Shown piece after piece: positions 1 to 5,160 of a DNA stretch of 5,160 bases (the stretch's first letter is position 1; each line of letters opens with the position of its first letter). Source of the DNA: Synergistales bacterium Syner_01. GTDB lineage: Bacteria > Synergistota > Synergistia > Synergistales > Aminobacteriaceae. Position numbers and translations under genes: made by a program. Under the pieces are notes generated by a model, which saw only the letters and a program-made list of their open reading frames with translations, was not told the origin of the DNA and did not search any database. Location: assembly GCA_001604435.1 (NCBI GenBank), contig LVBO01000497.1, positions 1 to 5,160 of the forward strand, in the 5' to 3' direction.

Positions 1-352
1 CTTCAGCTCCGTCCAGTCCGGGAACAAAATACCCCACCGACTCCGACCGAACAGCCATTCTCCCCGATGACGAGCCGATAACCGCAACGGTTTCGCCCCG
101 CGCGACTCTCCTCGTTCCCGTTTCCGGATAGGAAAGGTTTCCGTCCCACCGGGAGACCAGCACCGTCTCTTCCCATATCAGCACTCCTTTGACCGGGATT
201 CGTTCGATGTGCGTATATGGTACGGCGGCAACAACATCGGGGCTTTCAAGAGCGTTCTGCTCCCACCAGTACTGATACACCCATATCGTTCCCGTCGCAA
301 CGGAAAGTACGGTGGCGAAATAGAGTATCCGCTTGATAAGATACGCCGTCAT
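1..352 (-). CDS. HlyD-like membrane-anchored adaptor protein, N-terminal part (runs off left edge)
   Basis: The reading frame is open from an ATG at 352 (minus strand) to the window edge, giving 117 codons without a stop. Residues 1-8 are short and basic (K7, R8), and residues 9-30 form one hydrophobic segment, so this is a probable N-in membrane anchor or uncleaved signal. Residues 52-93 read as the first strands of a biotinyl/lipoyl-like barrel: a GVLIWEE strand, then a turn with RWDG, then the RRVARGETVAVIG stretch. This pattern is usual in HlyD-type adaptor proteins of Gram-positive and related bacteria. VGYFVPGLDG near 106-115 also fits that family. The start lies 4 bases after the dehydrogenase stop with only a weak ribosome binding site, which suggests translational coupling in one operon. 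Family assignment is by pattern only. The C-terminal half is missing, and no partner transporter is in view. Confidence 0.55.
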   Translation of the reverse strand, partial: MTAYLIKRILYFATVLSVATGTIWVYQYWWEQNALESPDVVAAVPYTHIERIPVKGVLIWEETVLVSRWDGNLSYPETGTRRVARGETVAVIGSSSGRMAVRSESVGYFVPGLDGAE

Positions 353-356
353 GCGC

Positions 357-1325
357 CTATCGGGACGAGGAATCCCCCGCTCCATCGATGTCGAGACGGG
401 AGAGCGGACTTTTCCCCGAAGCAAGAAGGTCGATATTGCGGACGATGAACGAGAGCACGCCTTCGAAGGAAGCGTCGTTCACTCCGCCAATATGGGGCGT
501 CACCGTAACTGCGGGGTGGGTAAGAAAGGGTTCCGCCGGGGAATGCGGCTCTTCCCACAGCACATCCAGACCGGCGCCGGCGATCCATTCTTCCTTCAGC
601 GCAGTTTCAAGCGCGCTTCTGCGGACAAGCCCTCCCCTTGCCACGTTGATGAAAAAGGCGTCGCTCTCCATCGCTTTAAAAAAAGACTCGTCGAAAATAT
701 TCTCGGTTGAGGAATTCAGCGCAAGCGCGGCCACGACGAAGCGACACCCCCTCACCGCCTGTTCAAGGGCGGAAAGGGGAAAAAAATCGTCCACAATCCC
801 CTCCTCCGAAGGGGAGGTTCGGTTCACACCGGTCACGGTCATTCCGAACGCCTTCATACGAAGCGCGACGGATCTCCCCACATTTCCAAGCCCCACCACG
901 CATCCGCGTTTACCCCAGAGCGCCGTTCCCGGAGGCGTGTAGACCTTGCCCTCCATCAGTTTCTCTCTGGCGCGGAAAAAACGTTTCGCATGGAGCAGCA
1001 TGTGCAGAAATGCAACCTCGGCTACGCCTTCGGCGTTCCCCGTTCCGAGAGAAGGGACATTGCATGCGACAACACCGCGCTTCGCACAGGCTGCGACATC
1101 GATTCCCTCGGCGCCCGCCCCCCACTGCTGTACCATGCGAAGGGAAGGAGCGCGGGCAAGCAGATCCTCGTCCACCTTGGCAGGACGAATCACCAGAACT
1201 TCAGCGTCGTTCAAGGCCCCCTTATCGTCGAGAGGATCCGCGATGTTCATCTCGTGATGCGCGAACACCGTGGAGAGCGTGTCGAAAAAACGTTGAAATT
1301 CCTTTCCCCAAAAGAGAACCTTCAT
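357..1325 (-). CDS. D-isomer-specific 2-hydroxyacid dehydrogenase family protein
   Basis: This is a complete 322-residue protein, the usual length for the family, and probably a cytosolic enzyme reducing a 2-oxoacid to a D-2-hydroxyacid, or the reverse. The dinucleotide-binding loop is G145-L-G147-N-V-G150. The catalytic triad is visible: R230 in NVARGG, E259 in the GLDVLWEEP segment (D254 five residues before it), and H278 in TPHIGG. The second beta strand of the cofactor domain ends in VNRT (167-170) instead of an acidic residue, which suggests NADP(H). The usual HxP motif near 200-202 is ALA, so substrate specificity cannot be assigned; glyoxylate/hydroxypyruvate reductase-like activity is one possibility. 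The start at MKVLFWG is chosen because an AAGGAGGG ribosome binding site lies 5 bases upstream. A longer frame begins at 1406 but has no such site. The downstream HlyD-like gene follows after 4 bases. Confidence 0.9.
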   Translation of the reverse strand: MKVLFWGKEFQRFFDTLSTVFAHHEMNIADPLDDKGALNDAEVLVIRPAKVDEDLLARAPSLRMVQQWGAGAEGIDVAACAKRGVVACNVPSLGTGNAEGVAEVAFLHMLLHAKRFFRAREKLMEGKVYTPPGTALWGKRGCVVGLGNVGRSVALRMKAFGMTVTGVNRTSPSEEGIVDDFFPLSALEQAVRGCRFVVAALALNSSTENIFDESFFKAMESDAFFINVARGGLVRRSALETALKEEWIAGAGLDVLWEEPHSPAEPFLTHPAVTVTPHIGGVNDASFEGVLSFIVRNIDLLASGKSPLSRLDIDGAGDSSSR

Positions 1326-1330
1326 CGTTT

Positions 1331-1338
1331 CCCTCCTT
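1331..1338 (-). promoter_or_regulatory. Ribosome binding site fixing the dehydrogenase start
   Basis: AAGGAGGG on the minus strand lies 5 bases before the ATG at 1325. It is a near-perfect anti-16S match and decides for this start over the in-frame start 27 codons upstream at 1406. Confidence 0.85.
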
Positions 1339-1500
1339 GTGCAGGAATCTTTCACAAAAACGTCAAAAAAAGCTTGCCGGATATGCTTTAAACGAAGGGC
1401 AAACACCCCCGTTTTTTTCCTGATAACAATAGACTCCGTTTGATTTTACACCATTTTTGTGCGGAATGAGCCGGCAAAAGAAAGCATTTCCGAGGGAAAA

Positions 1501-1530
1501 TTGACTATCAAGCGAGAGAAATCGTCTAAT
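1501..1530 (+). promoter_or_regulatory. Distal sigma-70-type promoter candidate for glnN
   Basis: TTGACT (1501-1506) is followed by an 18-base spacer and TCTAAT (1525-1530), each five of six matches to consensus. A start near 1537 would give a leader of about 155 bases. The TTGACTA at its -35 is identical to that of the proximal promoter 105 bases downstream. Confidence 0.5.
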
Positions 1531-1605
1531 ATCCGCATACACCTTATCATTGATCTCCCAAAACGTGTTTTTTTGTTTTTTATGCGTTTATTTTTAAGCT
1601 TTCAC

Positions 1606-1635
1606 TTGACTAATTATCGGGTGTAGTGGTATAAA
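1606..1635 (+). promoter_or_regulatory. Proximal sigma-70-type promoter of glnN, extended -10
   Basis: TTGACT (1606-1611), an 18-base spacer and TATAAA (1630-1635) are preceded directly by TGG, which makes an extended -10. T-rich tracts lie just upstream. A start near 1642 would leave a leader of about 50 bases. The leader contains a small inverted repeat, TTCTT/AAGAA with a 4-base loop (1655-1668), whose role is unknown. This is the best promoter in the window. Confidence 0.7.
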
Positions 1636-1675
1636 CTCGCATCATGTTTTTTTATTCTTTGCGAAGAAACGCTGG

Positions 1676-1681
1676 AAGGAG
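1676..1681 (+). promoter_or_regulatory. Ribosome binding site for the GTG start of glnN
   Basis: AAGGAG ends 10 bases before the GTG at 1692. The spacing is a little long but acceptable. No ATG in the same frame lies between it and the conserved N-terminal VFDRRAMKERL segment except codon 12, which would remove family-conserved residues. Confidence 0.7.
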
Positions 1682-1691
1682 TTGAACGGAA

Positions 1692-3803
1692 GTGGAATTC
1701 GAAAAAGCGCGAGATATTTTCGGGATGTACGTGTTCGACAGACGAGCAATGAAGGAGCGACTGCCTCAGCATATTTTCAACGGCCTTCTGGCATCCATCG
1801 AGGGAGGACAGAAACTCGACTCCGCTCTCGCGGACATGGTCGCTTCGGCGATGAAGGAGTGGGCGCTCACCAAAGGGGCGACGCACTGGACCCACTGGTT
1901 TCATCCTCGGACCGAGCTCACGGCGGAAAAACACATGTCTTTTATGTCCAAAGACGAAACAGGTATGCCCATAGAGTCCTTCAAGGGGAAAGAACTCATC
2001 CAAAGCGAACCGGATGCCTCGTCGCTTCCTTCCGGAGGAATTCGCTCCACTTTCGAGGCCCGAGGATACAGCGCATGGGACCCCTCAAGTCCGGCATTCA
2101 TCATGATGAGCAAAAAAGGCGGCACGCTCTGTATTCCCTCCGTATTCATCTCTTACGACGGCACCCCTCTCGACCTCAAGACACCTCTCCTCAAAGCCGT
2201 GGACGCGGTGGAAACCCGTGCGATGCGAATTTTGAAGCTCTTTGGAAACCGCGGCCTCAAATGGGCGCATGTAACGGTCGGCGCCGAACAGGAGTTCTTC
2301 CTGGTCGACAACTCCGTCGCCAAGGATCGCCTCGACCTGCGCTACTGCGGGCGCACAATCCTGGGCTGTCCTCCTCCCAAGGGACAGCAGATGGAGGACC
2401 ACTACTTCGGCTCCATCCCCCCACGCGTTCTCGCCTTTATGGAGGATGTCGAGCGGGATTTGTACAGGCTGGGCGTCGTCATCACCACGCGGCATAACGA
2501 GGTTGCTCCGTGTCAGTTCGAATTCGCCCCCCAGTTCGCCGACGCTAACCTCGCCTGCGACCAGAATCAGCAGATCATGGACGTCATGCGAAAGATGGCG
2601 AAACGCCACGATTTCGCGCTGCTGCTTCACGAAAAGCCGTTCGCCGGTCTTAACGGCAGCGGAAAACATGTCAATTTCTCCATTATGGACAGCGAAGGAC
2701 GCAACCTTCTGAAGCCGTCGACAAACCATAGGAAAAACATCCAGTTCCTCACTTTTTTAAGCGCCCTGCTTCTCGGATTCGGGAAATATTACGGTCTTAT
2801 CCGCGCTTCGATCGCCTCTCCGGGGAATATGCACCGACTCGGCGGAAACGAAGCGCCGCCCGCAATAATGAGCGCATACCTTGGCTCTGCTATCACCGGA
2901 ATTTTGGAGGCCGTTGAGAACGGACTGCCTGACGATCTCCCCGCGCAAGCCCTTATCGACCTGGGAATGAACAAGCTGCCCTCCATCATGGCCGATAATT
3001 CCGACCGCAACCGAACCGCGCCTCTTGCCTTCACAGGAAACAAGTTTGAATTCCGGGCGCCGGGAGCGCCGCAGTCCATCGCCGGCCCGCTGACGATGCT
3101 TCTCGCCTCATGGGCGTGGGGAATGGACAGGATCGCCGAGATGATCGAATCGAAGGGCTCGGAAGTCGATGTGCTTGAAGCGGCGCTCGACGCGATCAAG
3201 TATGCGGCCGCTGAAAGCCGTCCAATCCGGTTCGAGGGCAACGCCTACAGCGCGGAGTGGCAGCAGGAGGCGAAAAAGAGAGGGCTCAAGATAGCGAACA
3301 GCACTCAGGAAGCCTTGGCGCTCTACCTTGAACCCGAACACCGGAAGCTGCTCGCAAGCCTCGGCATCATGAGCGAGCGCGAAGTTGTCGCGTACTACGA
3401 GGTCCGCCTTGAACAGTACATAAAAACTGTGTCCATCGAGATGGGAATTATGCGGGCCATGCTCTGGGAGGGGATACTCCCGGCGATATCCCGCCAGATA
3501 CTCCTTGAACAAGGTGCGCTTTCATCGCTTCCCGAGGAGACCGTCAAGGAATCGGTCTTTTGGAAGAAGAGCATCGTCGACCTGGCGTCGATAAAGAACG
3601 GGTTGATCGCCGCTTCCGAAAAGCTCGACGCAATGCTCGCGAAGATTCACGAAATCGAAATCGATGAACAGTCTCGATTGATCGCCGAGGAGGCGATTCC
3701 TCTCTACGTTCACATCCGCAGCCTTTCGGACAGAGCGGAGACTCTTGTGGCGAAGGATATCTGGCCGTACCCTACGTATACCAGACTCCTGAACATTTCC
3801 TAA
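1692..3803 (+). CDS. glnN: Glutamine synthetase type III
   Basis: The protein is complete at 703 residues with a GTG start, close to the usual 700-730 of type III glutamine synthetases and much longer than type I. It joins ammonium to glutamate with ATP hydrolysis in the cytosol, as a large oligomer in this family. Visible landmarks are the type III N-terminal segment (VF..RAMKERLP, 14-25), metal-ligand glutamates E199 and E201 in GAEQEFFLVD, E270 and E277 in NEVAPCQFE, the LLHEKPFAGLNGSGKH loop (311-326) with H326, RLGGNEAPPA (382-391), and NSDRNRTAPLAFTGNKFEFR (436-455) with E453 and R455. The type III C-terminal extension ends in WPYPTY. No adenylylation-type tyrosine motif of type I is seen. 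Two signature positions differ from the common form: QFE where QHE is usual, and GKHVNFS where GKHNNWS is usual. The gene is probably monocistronic, from two promoters to a hairpin terminator. Confidence 0.96.
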   Translation: MEFEKARDIFGMYVFDRRAMKERLPQHIFNGLLASIEGGQKLDSALADMVASAMKEWALTKGATHWTHWFHPRTELTAEKHMSFMSKDETGMPIESFKGKELIQSEPDASSLPSGGIRSTFEARGYSAWDPSSPAFIMMSKKGGTLCIPSVFISYDGTPLDLKTPLLKAVDAVETRAMRILKLFGNRGLKWAHVTVGAEQEFFLVDNSVAKDRLDLRYCGRTILGCPPPKGQQMEDHYFGSIPPRVLAFMEDVERDLYRLGVVITTRHNEVAPCQFEFAPQFADANLACDQNQQIMDVMRKMAKRHDFALLLHEKPFAGLNGSGKHVNFSIMDSEGRNLLKPSTNHRKNIQFLTFLSALLLGFGKYYGLIRASIASPGNMHRLGGNEAPPAIMSAYLGSAITGILEAVENGLPDDLPAQALIDLGMNKLPSIMADNSDRNRTAPLAFTGNKFEFRAPGAPQSIAGPLTMLLASWAWGMDRIAEMIESKGSEVDVLEAALDAIKYAAAESRPIRFEGNAYSAEWQQEAKKRGLKIANSTQEALALYLEPEHRKLLASLGIMSEREVVAYYEVRLEQYIKTVSIEMGIMRAMLWEGILPAISRQILLEQGALSSLPEETVKESVFWKKSIVDLASIKNGLIAASEKLDAMLAKIHEIEIDEQSRLIAEEAIPLYVHIRSLSDRAETLVAKDIWPYPTYTRLLNIS

Positions 3804-3834
3804 CAACTCCCTTCGCTCGTCGACGGAAATAAAG

Positions 3835-3877
3835 AAGCGCTCCGCTTTTCCAATGCGGAGCGCTTTTTCTGTTTTTT
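3835..3877. terminator. Rho-independent terminator, probably bidirectional
   Basis: A perfect 11-bp stem pairs AAGCGCTCCGC (3835-3845) with its complement at 3855-3865 around a 9-base loop. On the plus strand it is followed by TTTTTCTGTTTTTT, ending glnN 32 bases after its stop. On the minus strand the same stem is followed by CTTTATTT, so it can also end the noc-like gene, whose stop is at 3893. One hairpin serving two convergent genes is the simplest reading. Confidence 0.92.
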
Positions 3878-3892
3878 GGCGCAAAGAACCAC

Positions 3893-4801
3893 TCAGTCGA
3901 TTTCGGAAGCGAGAGAAACGCTGCGGAGATCGACCACCAGCTCCAACACTAGCTCTCGCTGCGCAAGCTCCTTCACTTTCCAGACCACGGGAATGCCTTT
4001 TTTTCGGCTTTTTTCCACCAGCTCCGCAATGTCCTTGAGAATTTCCCCTGTCGGTCCATCGGGACCGGTAAAGGAAAGAGGTTCCTTCTTTCTCGCCGAT
4101 GAAGGCGCTGCAAAGGTCCGACGGGAGGATTCCCTTTCTTCTTTTACCCGCCGTTCCACCTCTCCGGCTATGAGATTTTCTTCTACTGCAGCCCGCGCCA
4201 GGGCTATCTGTTCTTCGCCGGAGAGAGAGATGAGCGCGCGTGCCTGGCGTTCCCCGAGTTTTCCCTGCATGACGAGAAGCTGCACCTGCTCTTCCAGCTT
4301 CAACAAACGCAACTTGTTCGCCACCGAGGATTGTGACCTCCCAAGCCTGGCGGCCAGCTCCGTCTGGCTCCAGCCCGTGCTCTCAAGGATGTCGCGAAGA
4401 CTCGCCGCCTCCTCGATAGCGGAAAGATCGCTTCGGTGGATATTTTCGATGAGCGCCATCACCTGCTGCTCCCTCGGAGCGACCTCCATGACGATAGCCG
4501 GTATGCTGGAAAGCCCCGCTTTTTTTGCCGCCCGGAGACGGCGTTCACCAACAACGAGCTCATACCCCGGTTCCGAAGGTATCAGGACCACCGGCTGGAT
4601 AACGCCTACCTCGGCTATTGAAGCAGCCAGTTCCTCCAGCTCCGCCTCGTCGAAGAACTGCCTGGGTTGCGCTGGATTCGGTCGAATGAGATCGACCGGA
4701 ATATCGGCGAATCGTCTTTCCGCTTTGGGATCGGAGAACGTCGCCTCGTTTCCGTCGTTCATCGCAATGTCACCTCTCAAAAAGTTCAAAAATCCAGCCA
4801 T
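3893..4801 (-). CDS. noc: Noc-like nucleoid occlusion protein (ParB/Spo0J family)
   Basis: This 302-residue protein has the ParB architecture. The N-terminal CTP-binding domain (about 34-125) has VIQP (67-70), the GERRLRA motif (85-91) and ENIHR (119-123, where ENxQR is usual). The central helix-turn-helix domain spans about 144-220, a charged linker about 221-245, and a C-terminal dimerisation domain about 250-297. The four positions known to switch DNA specificity between ParB and Noc are Q157, K163, K168 and R185, all the Noc state, at a constant offset from the Caulobacter ParB numbering (173, 179, 184, 201). The first 12 residues, MAGFLNFLRGDI, resemble the amphipathic membrane-targeting helix of Bacillus Noc. 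The predicted role is to bind NBS sites and keep division septa off the nucleoid. An alternative start at 4762 (M14) would remove the helix. It lies downstream of dnaB with its own promoter. An ordinary chromosomal ParB is the alternative reading. Confidence 0.85.
   Translation of the reverse strand: MAGFLNFLRGDIAMNDGNEATFSDPKAERRFADIPVDLIRPNPAQPRQFFDEAELEELAASIAEVGVIQPVVLIPSEPGYELVVGERRLRAAKKAGLSSIPAIVMEVAPREQQVMALIENIHRSDLSAIEEAASLRDILESTGWSQTELAARLGRSQSSVANKLRLLKLEEQVQLLVMQGKLGERQARALISLSGEEQIALARAAVEENLIAGEVERRVKEERESSRRTFAAPSSARKKEPLSFTGPDGPTGEILKDIAELVEKSRKKGIPVVWKVKELAQRELVLELVVDLRSVSLASEID
4770..4778 (-). promoter_or_regulatory. Internal ribosome binding site for a short Noc-like form
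   Basis: GAGAGGTGA on the minus strand lies 7 bases before the in-frame ATG at 4762 (codon 14). It is a better Shine-Dalgarno match than the one for the first ATG, so initiation here is plausible. The product would be 289 residues and lack the hydrophobic N-terminal helix. Confidence 0.5.
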
Positions 4802-4810
4802 CCCATCAAT

Positions 4811-4817
4811 CTCCCCC
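4811..4817 (-). promoter_or_regulatory. Ribosome binding site for the full-length Noc-like start
   Basis: GGGGGAG on the minus strand lies 9 bases before the ATG at 4801. The same site lies 4 bases before an out-of-frame ATG at 4806 that opens a six-codon ORF ending at 4786. The start therefore has local competition. Confidence 0.5.
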
Positions 4818-4857
4818 GGTTGTATGGAGCTCCGTTCCGGCGCGGCGCTTCCCCGCG

Positions 4858-4883
4858 TCCGGATTCCGTCGACGACGGCCGGA
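4858..4883 (-). other. Stem-loop in the leader of the noc-like gene
   Basis: In the transcript TCCGG-CCGTC pairs with GACGG-(AAT)-CCGGA around a 3-base GTC loop, giving 10 GC-rich pairs with one 3-base bulge. It lies about 57-82 bases before the first start, inside a predicted leader of about 120 bases. No U-tract follows, so it is not an intrinsic terminator. A regulatory role is inference only. Confidence 0.4.
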
Positions 4884-4913
4884 GTCGAAAAGAGGGCGCC
4901 CCGTATATTTCCA

Positions 4914-4926
4914 AGTTCTTCGAACT
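4914..4926. repeat. Small inverted repeat at the predicted noc-like transcription start
   Basis: AGTTC and GAACT are perfect 5-base arms around TTC, directly abutting the -10 hexamer at 4927-4932 and covering the expected +1. The position would suit an operator, but short palindromes occur by chance. Confidence 0.3.
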
Positions 4927-4955
4927 ATTGTACCGATAGAGCGGGTTCTCTTCAA
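4927..4955 (-). promoter_or_regulatory. Sigma-70-type promoter of the noc-like gene
   Basis: On the minus strand TTGAAG (4955-4950), a 17-base spacer and TACAAT (4932-4927) form a good consensus promoter. It starts 14 bases after the dnaB stop. Transcription near 4920 would give a leader of about 120 bases. The gene can therefore be expressed apart from dnaB, although no terminator separates the two. Confidence 0.65.
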
Positions 4956-4968
4956 GCGCGCAGGTCAC

Positions 4969-5160
4969 TCAATACCGACGGTCCGCATTGACGAAACGGG
5001 TATACTCCCGAAGAAAGATCAGCGAAATCTCCCCTGTCGGTCCGTTTCTGTGCTTGGCAAGACTGATAAATGCACGGTTGTCCTCCTCTTCCCCCGGTGT
5101 CCCGGCATCGTAGTACCCGGGACGGTAAAGGAGTATGACGGTATCCGCATCCTGTTCTAT
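4969..5160 (-). CDS. dnaB: Replicative DNA helicase DnaB, C-terminal end (enters from right edge)
   Basis: The last 63 codons before a TGA at 4969-4971 match the end of the RecA-like ATPase domain of DnaB, the hexameric helicase that opens the replication fork. Landmarks are IEQDADTVILLYR at the start of the fragment (a conserved helicase strand), then AKHRNGPTGEI, whose K and R (KxRNG) correspond to the basic residues that reach the nucleotide of the neighbouring subunit, and the terminal REYTRF. The Walker A and B motifs, the N-terminal domain and the start codon lie outside the window. A GTG follows directly after the stop, but I do not consider it a gene start. Confidence 0.93.
   Translation of the reverse strand: MEQDADTVILLYRPGYYDAGTPGEEEDNRAFISLAKHRNGPTGEISLIFLREYTRFVNADRRY

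Larger units (their letters stand above)
1326..1691. other. Divergent intergenic region between the dehydrogenase and glnN
   Basis: These 366 bases contain no credible gene. The region is clearly more AT-rich than its flanks. The right half carries two rightward promoter candidates (1501-1530 and 1606-1635) with T-tracts between them (1568-1574, 1576-1581, 1591-1595) that could act as UP-like or curved DNA. For the leftward dehydrogenase gene the only -10-like element I see is TAAAAT (1448-1443, minus strand), about 118 bases before the start. It has no convincing -35, so that promoter is not assigned. I found no tRNA, no riboswitch that I recognise and no GlnR/TnrA-type box. Confidence 0.6.

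Noticed and set aside
1326..1406. 27-residue N-terminal extension of the dehydrogenase
   Set aside because: The strong ribosome binding site at 1331-1338 and the family's usual N-terminus support the start at 1325.
707..1423. 238-codon plus-strand open frame antisense to the dehydrogenase
   Set aside because: Its composition is dominated by Arg and Pro, it has no domain, and the opposite strand has the full set of catalytic motifs.
1442..1475. Possible GlnR/TnrA-type nitrogen box near the dehydrogenase side of the intergenic region
   Set aside because: TGTAAAA is present on the minus strand, but the second half-site at the required spacing is absent.
1682..2497. 271-codon plus-strand frame overlapping the start of glnN
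   Set aside because: It is in a different frame from glnN, which shows family-specific motifs through the same bases.
4786..4968. 60-codon minus-strand frame starting with GTG just after dnaB
   Set aside because: It contains the predicted promoter and leader hairpin of the noc-like gene and has no recognisable fold. Only its last six codons are discussed as a possible short leader ORF.
3876..4991. 371-codon plus-strand open frame, longer than the noc-like gene it overlaps
   Set aside because: It lies antisense to a clearly recognisable gene, is Ser/Ala/Arg-rich, has no ribosome binding site or known motif, and crosses the noc-like promoter and the dnaB end. It is a GC-driven shadow.
4044..5043. 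14-base direct repeat (TCCCCTGTCGGTCC) at 4044-4057 and 5030-5043
   Set aside because: Both copies encode GPTGE in noc-like and dnaB frames. The dnaB copy is a conserved family motif, and a single 14-base match can be chance.
5113..5126. CCCGGG-centred sequence resembling a Noc-binding site
   Set aside because: Only the six-base core and a few flanking bases match ATTTCCCGGGAAAT, and it is explained by the codons of a DnaB segment. No full NBS or parS palindrome was found in the window.

Overview
This window looks like an ordinary chromosomal region of a moderately GC-rich bacterium with strongly Shine-Dalgarno-led genes. No phage, insertion sequence, CRISPR array, tRNA or rRNA is visible. 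The combination of a type III glutamine synthetase, a Noc-like ParB-family protein next to dnaB, and an HlyD-like adaptor points to the Firmicutes/Synergistota part of the tree. Synergistota is my guess, but it is inference and not proven by the sequence.

Layout from left to right. (1) A minus-strand pair lies at 1-1325. A 322-residue D-2-hydroxyacid dehydrogenase (357-1325) is followed after 4 bases by the first 117 codons of a membrane-anchored HlyD-like protein that runs off the left edge. (2) A divergent, AT-rich intergenic region (1326-1691) holds two well-formed sigma-70-type promoters reading rightward. (3) glnN (1692-3803, plus strand) encodes a complete 703-residue type III glutamine synthetase with a GTG start. 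(4) A strong hairpin terminator (3835-3877) lies between the convergent glnN and the next gene and appears to work in both directions. (5) A 302-residue ParB-family protein sits on the minus strand (3893-4801). It carries all four DNA-specificity residues that distinguish Noc (nucleoid occlusion factor) from ParB, and a short hydrophobic N-terminal helix like the Noc membrane-targeting helix. It has its own promoter and a structured leader of about 120 bases. (6) The last 63 codons of the replicative helicase gene dnaB (4969-5160, minus strand) enter from the right edge.

How the genes relate: dnaB and the noc-like gene are co-oriented housekeeping genes for replication and for coordinating division with the chromosome. 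glnN assimilates ammonium and is its own transcription unit. The dehydrogenase/HlyD-like pair is probably one operon, with no obvious functional link between its members. The most interesting part is the noc-like gene. Its residues predict NBS rather than parS binding. Its start region has two good ribosome binding sites, so a long form with the membrane helix and a short form without it are both possible. A six-codon ORF overlaps the first start.
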